A DNA stretch of 64,000 nucleotides from NCBI GenBank assembly GCA_029248525.1, contig JAQWJE010000033.1:1-64000 (forward strand), written 5' to 3'. The DNA comes from Candidatus Binatia bacterium (lineage in GTDB: Bacteria > Desulfobacterota > Binatia > UBA12015). Shown here piece by piece: positions 62,530 to 64,000 of this stretch. The first letter of the stretch is position 1, and each line of letters begins with the position of its first letter. Under the pieces are notes generated by a model, which did no database searches, was not told the DNA's origin, and saw only the letters and a list, made by a program, of their open reading frames with translations. The position numbers and the translations under genes were made by a program.

Positions 62530-63843
62530 TCAGGCTCTCGCCCGGAAGCGCGGTGCCCCTTGCCGGCCCCCCGGTCGACGCGCCTCGATCGCTCCACTCT
62601 CGTCGAGAAGGGCTCGATATTGCTCCAAAGTCCCTTTGGCTGAATGTTCCCAGGTCCAACGTTCCAACACGCGACGACGGCCGGCATGACGGATTTTCTC
62701 ACGCAACTCGGGTTGGTCCATAGCAACACCGATTCGCTCCGCGAGCGCCAGGCTATTTCCCGGCTCGACCAGAAGAGCGGTCTCACCATCGGGGCCAACC
62801 ACTTCGGGCAACGCGCCACCGGTAGTCGCCACCAGGGGCACCCCACAGCACATCAACTCTACAGCGGGCAGAGAGAACCCTTCGTAAAGCGAAGGGACGA
62901 CACCCACCTCTGCTTCATTGAAAATTTCGATGAGGCGCTCGTCACTGACCCCTTTGATGAAAGTGACAGCATCCTGAATTCCCAGCTTCTCGATCGTGCG
63001 AGCCGCGGGACCGTCCGGCCTCAACTTGCCGATCACCACGAGGTCAACATCGCGGTCACGGCGCAACATTGCCAAGGCTTCCAGCAGGAACTTCAGCCCC
63101 TTCATCGCGGCATCAGCACTCGCGGTTGTCACCAGGCGACCCTTTTTCGGGGCTATATTCGGCAACGGTCGAAACAACTCCTGATCCACACCGACCGGAA
63201 CCACATGCATCCGATCCATGGGAATCTTGTGGTCGCGATGGATATCGGCAAGCGAATTCTCCGAGACGGTGACCAGGCGCGAGATATCTCGAGCAACTCT
63301 CGTCTGCATATCCGTAAACGAGTACCAGCGGTCTTTGAAAAATCGCTCACGCCAGTTGCTCGCAGCCTCCCATTCCAGGCGACGGTCGACGGTGGTCGGG
63401 TGGTGAATCGTCCCAAGCACCGGGAGGCCGGCCCGCTGGAGGCCCAGCAGCCCCGAACCCAAAGATTGATTATCCTGCGCCAGATCGAATTCATTGATTC
63501 GAGGAATCAGGGCCTGACGAGCGCGCACACTGAAAGCCAGAGGCTCCGGAAATTGTCCGGTCAGGAACTTTCCGAACTCTACCCAGTCCCCCCAGGACTT
63601 CATCTGATGCGGTCGGGGCAGGCGCAGAGGGTGCTTTTCATTATAAAAGTCGAGGCTGGGCAATGCGTGCAGGGGCACACGCGGGTCAGTCTCCGGCCAT
63701 TCCGGGCCAGAAAAAACCTCGACCGAGTGACCGAGATCCGTCATCGCACGCGTGAGCTGCCGGGTATAAACCCCCTGCCCGCCAACCGTTTTCTTGCCCC
63801 GATAGGTCAGAAAGGCAATGCGCAGGGGAAGATCCGTATCCAT
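62530..63843 (-). CDS. GT4 family glycosyltransferase
   Basis: 437 residues, GT-B fold. N-terminal GGQGVYTRQLTRAM is the acceptor-side loop, LVTVSENSLADI is typical before the linker, and the C-terminal EX7E motif is EGFSLPAVELMCCGVPLV followed by GGALPEVVG. Retaining GT4 enzymes use nucleotide sugars for glycogen-like, LPS or glycolipid synthesis. The MELD of acceptor and donor is not readable here. It lies on the minus strand downstream of the partial gene at the window edge. Confidence 0.92.
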   Translation of the reverse strand: MDTDLPLRIAFLTYRGKKTVGGQGVYTRQLTRAMTDLGHSVEVFSGPEWPETDPRVPLHALPSLDFYNEKHPLRLPRPHQMKSWGDWVEFGKFLTGQFPEPLAFSVRARQALIPRINEFDLAQDNQSLGSGLLGLQRAGLPVLGTIHHPTTVDRRLEWEAASNWRERFFKDRWYSFTDMQTRVARDISRLVTVSENSLADIHRDHKIPMDRMHVVPVGVDQELFRPLPNIAPKKGRLVTTASADAAMKGLKFLLEALAMLRRDRDVDLVVIGKLRPDGPAARTIEKLGIQDAVTFIKGVSDERLIEIFNEAEVGVVPSLYEGFSLPAVELMCCGVPLVATTGGALPEVVGPDGETALLVEPGNSLALAERIGVAMDQPELREKIRHAGRRRVLERWTWEHSAKGTLEQYRALLDESGAIEARRPGGRQGAPRFRARA

Positions 63844-63854
63844 TCTCTGACTGT

Positions 63855-63883
63855 CGGGGTTAGCGAGGCTGCGGGCAACCCCG
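63855..63883. terminator. Weak stem-loop before the GT4 gene
   Basis: CGGGGTT and AACCCCG form a 7-bp stem around a 15-nt loop. It lies between the stop of the partial gene (63889) and the GT4 start (63843) on the minus strand. The loop is long and no U-run follows, so its role as terminator or leader structure is doubtful. Confidence 0.2.
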
Positions 63884-63888
63884 CGACC

Positions 63889-64000
63889 TCAGCGCCGCCG
63901 CGTGAGCCAGGCCACGAGAATGACGCCTGCACCGCCGATTCCGCACATGACGAGAAAGCGCGGCCATGGCCAGGAGCGGGCACCCGGCACCCGGGGCACC
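63889..64000 (-). CDS. C-terminal end of a membrane-anchored protein (cut by window)
   Basis: The last 36 codons of a minus-strand frame are visible. They contain a Pro/Trp-rich linker, then a single hydrophobic helix (FLVMCGIGGAGVILVAW) and a short basic end, LTRRR, before the TGA. This is the shape of a C-terminal membrane anchor or sorting tail (helix plus Arg cluster, as in MYXO-CTERM- or PEP-CTERM-like proteins), but there is no recognisable signature motif. The rest of the gene lies outside the window. Confidence 0.5.
   Translation of the reverse strand, partial: VPRVPGARSWPWPRFLVMCGIGGAGVILVAWLTRRR

Noticed and set aside
1-64000. tRNA, rRNA, CRISPR array, IS element or prophage
   Set aside because: No cloverleaf-like or T-arm-type sequence was noticed in the intergenic gaps read by eye, and no transposase, integrase or cas-like protein occurs among the frames. 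A tRNAscan or Infernal run would be needed for certainty.

Overview
This window reads as one contiguous piece of a G+C-rich, Gram-negative bacterial chromosome. It is densely packed on both strands, with frequent 1-4 nt overlaps, ATG/GTG/TTG starts, and lipoproteins, murein and LPS-type genes. The minus-strand order rpmE-prfA-prmC-murA-hisD and then hisB-hisH-hisA-hisF, with P450s, CaiB, sulfotransferases, a DUF1214-type protein and Kazal/DxNGDGC repeat proteins, suggests a deltaproteobacteria-like lineage (Binatota, Myxococcota or Desulfobacterota type). That placement is inference from gene content only. I see no rRNA, tRNA, CRISPR array, insertion sequence, integrase or phage genes.

Layout. 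0.3-4.3 kb (minus): carotenoid oxygenase, moaC, CaiB-type CoA transferase, radC. 4.4-7.9 kb (plus): YjbQ, glutaryl-CoA dehydrogenase, MltB-like transglycosylase, methyltransferase. 8.9-14.4 kb (plus, tight operon): cysC, nitroreductase, trxB, fbp, a DUF1330-like membrane protein and an acyl-CoA synthetase, then a type-B carboxylesterase lipoprotein, a HelD-like helicase and an SGNH hydrolase. 20-27.7 kb: FMN glutamate-synthase-like protein, GT39, PAP2, GT2, a sulfotransferase and a BaiN-type flavoprotein. This is probably a polyprenyl-phosphate-sugar / envelope glycolipid set. 28-30.7 kb: a GH84-type enzyme beside an OPA-family transporter.

30.9-41 kb is the most accessory-looking region. It holds two P450s, two SDRs, a BASS-family transporter, a large sulfotransferase and a duplicated DUF1214-like protein, and a pair of tandemly related Kazal-repeat proteins sits among them. 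The second Kazal gene is followed, in the same frame and past two stop codons, by a decayed piece of a further repeat. 41-51.3 kb is a core block (histidine biosynthesis, MurA, PrmC, RF1, L31) interrupted by two opposite-strand membrane genes. No hisG, hisC, hisE or hisI is present in the window.

51.3-64 kb: glycerol kinase, a CobS-like protein that has lost the family's acidic motifs, an NSS (LeuT-type) transporter, a nucleotidyltransferase with an altered DxD, TPM and LemA proteins, an alpha/beta hydrolase with a probable CTG start, a small surface-glycan-like set (acyltransferase, zinc-ribbon methyltransferase, sphingosine-1-phosphate-lyase-like PLP enzyme), an M20 peptidase, a GT4 glycosyltransferase, and the C-terminal end of a membrane-anchored protein cut by the window edge.

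Functional links that can be argued are PAPS supply by CysC for the two sulfotransferases, PrmC acting on RF1, HisH/HisF as a complex, and GT2 + GT39 + PAP2 as a lipid-carrier sugar pathway. No complete, recognisable novel defence or biosynthetic system is visible. The best leads are the Kazal array decay, the P450/SDR/sulfotransferase locus, and the CobS-like pseudoenzyme candidate.
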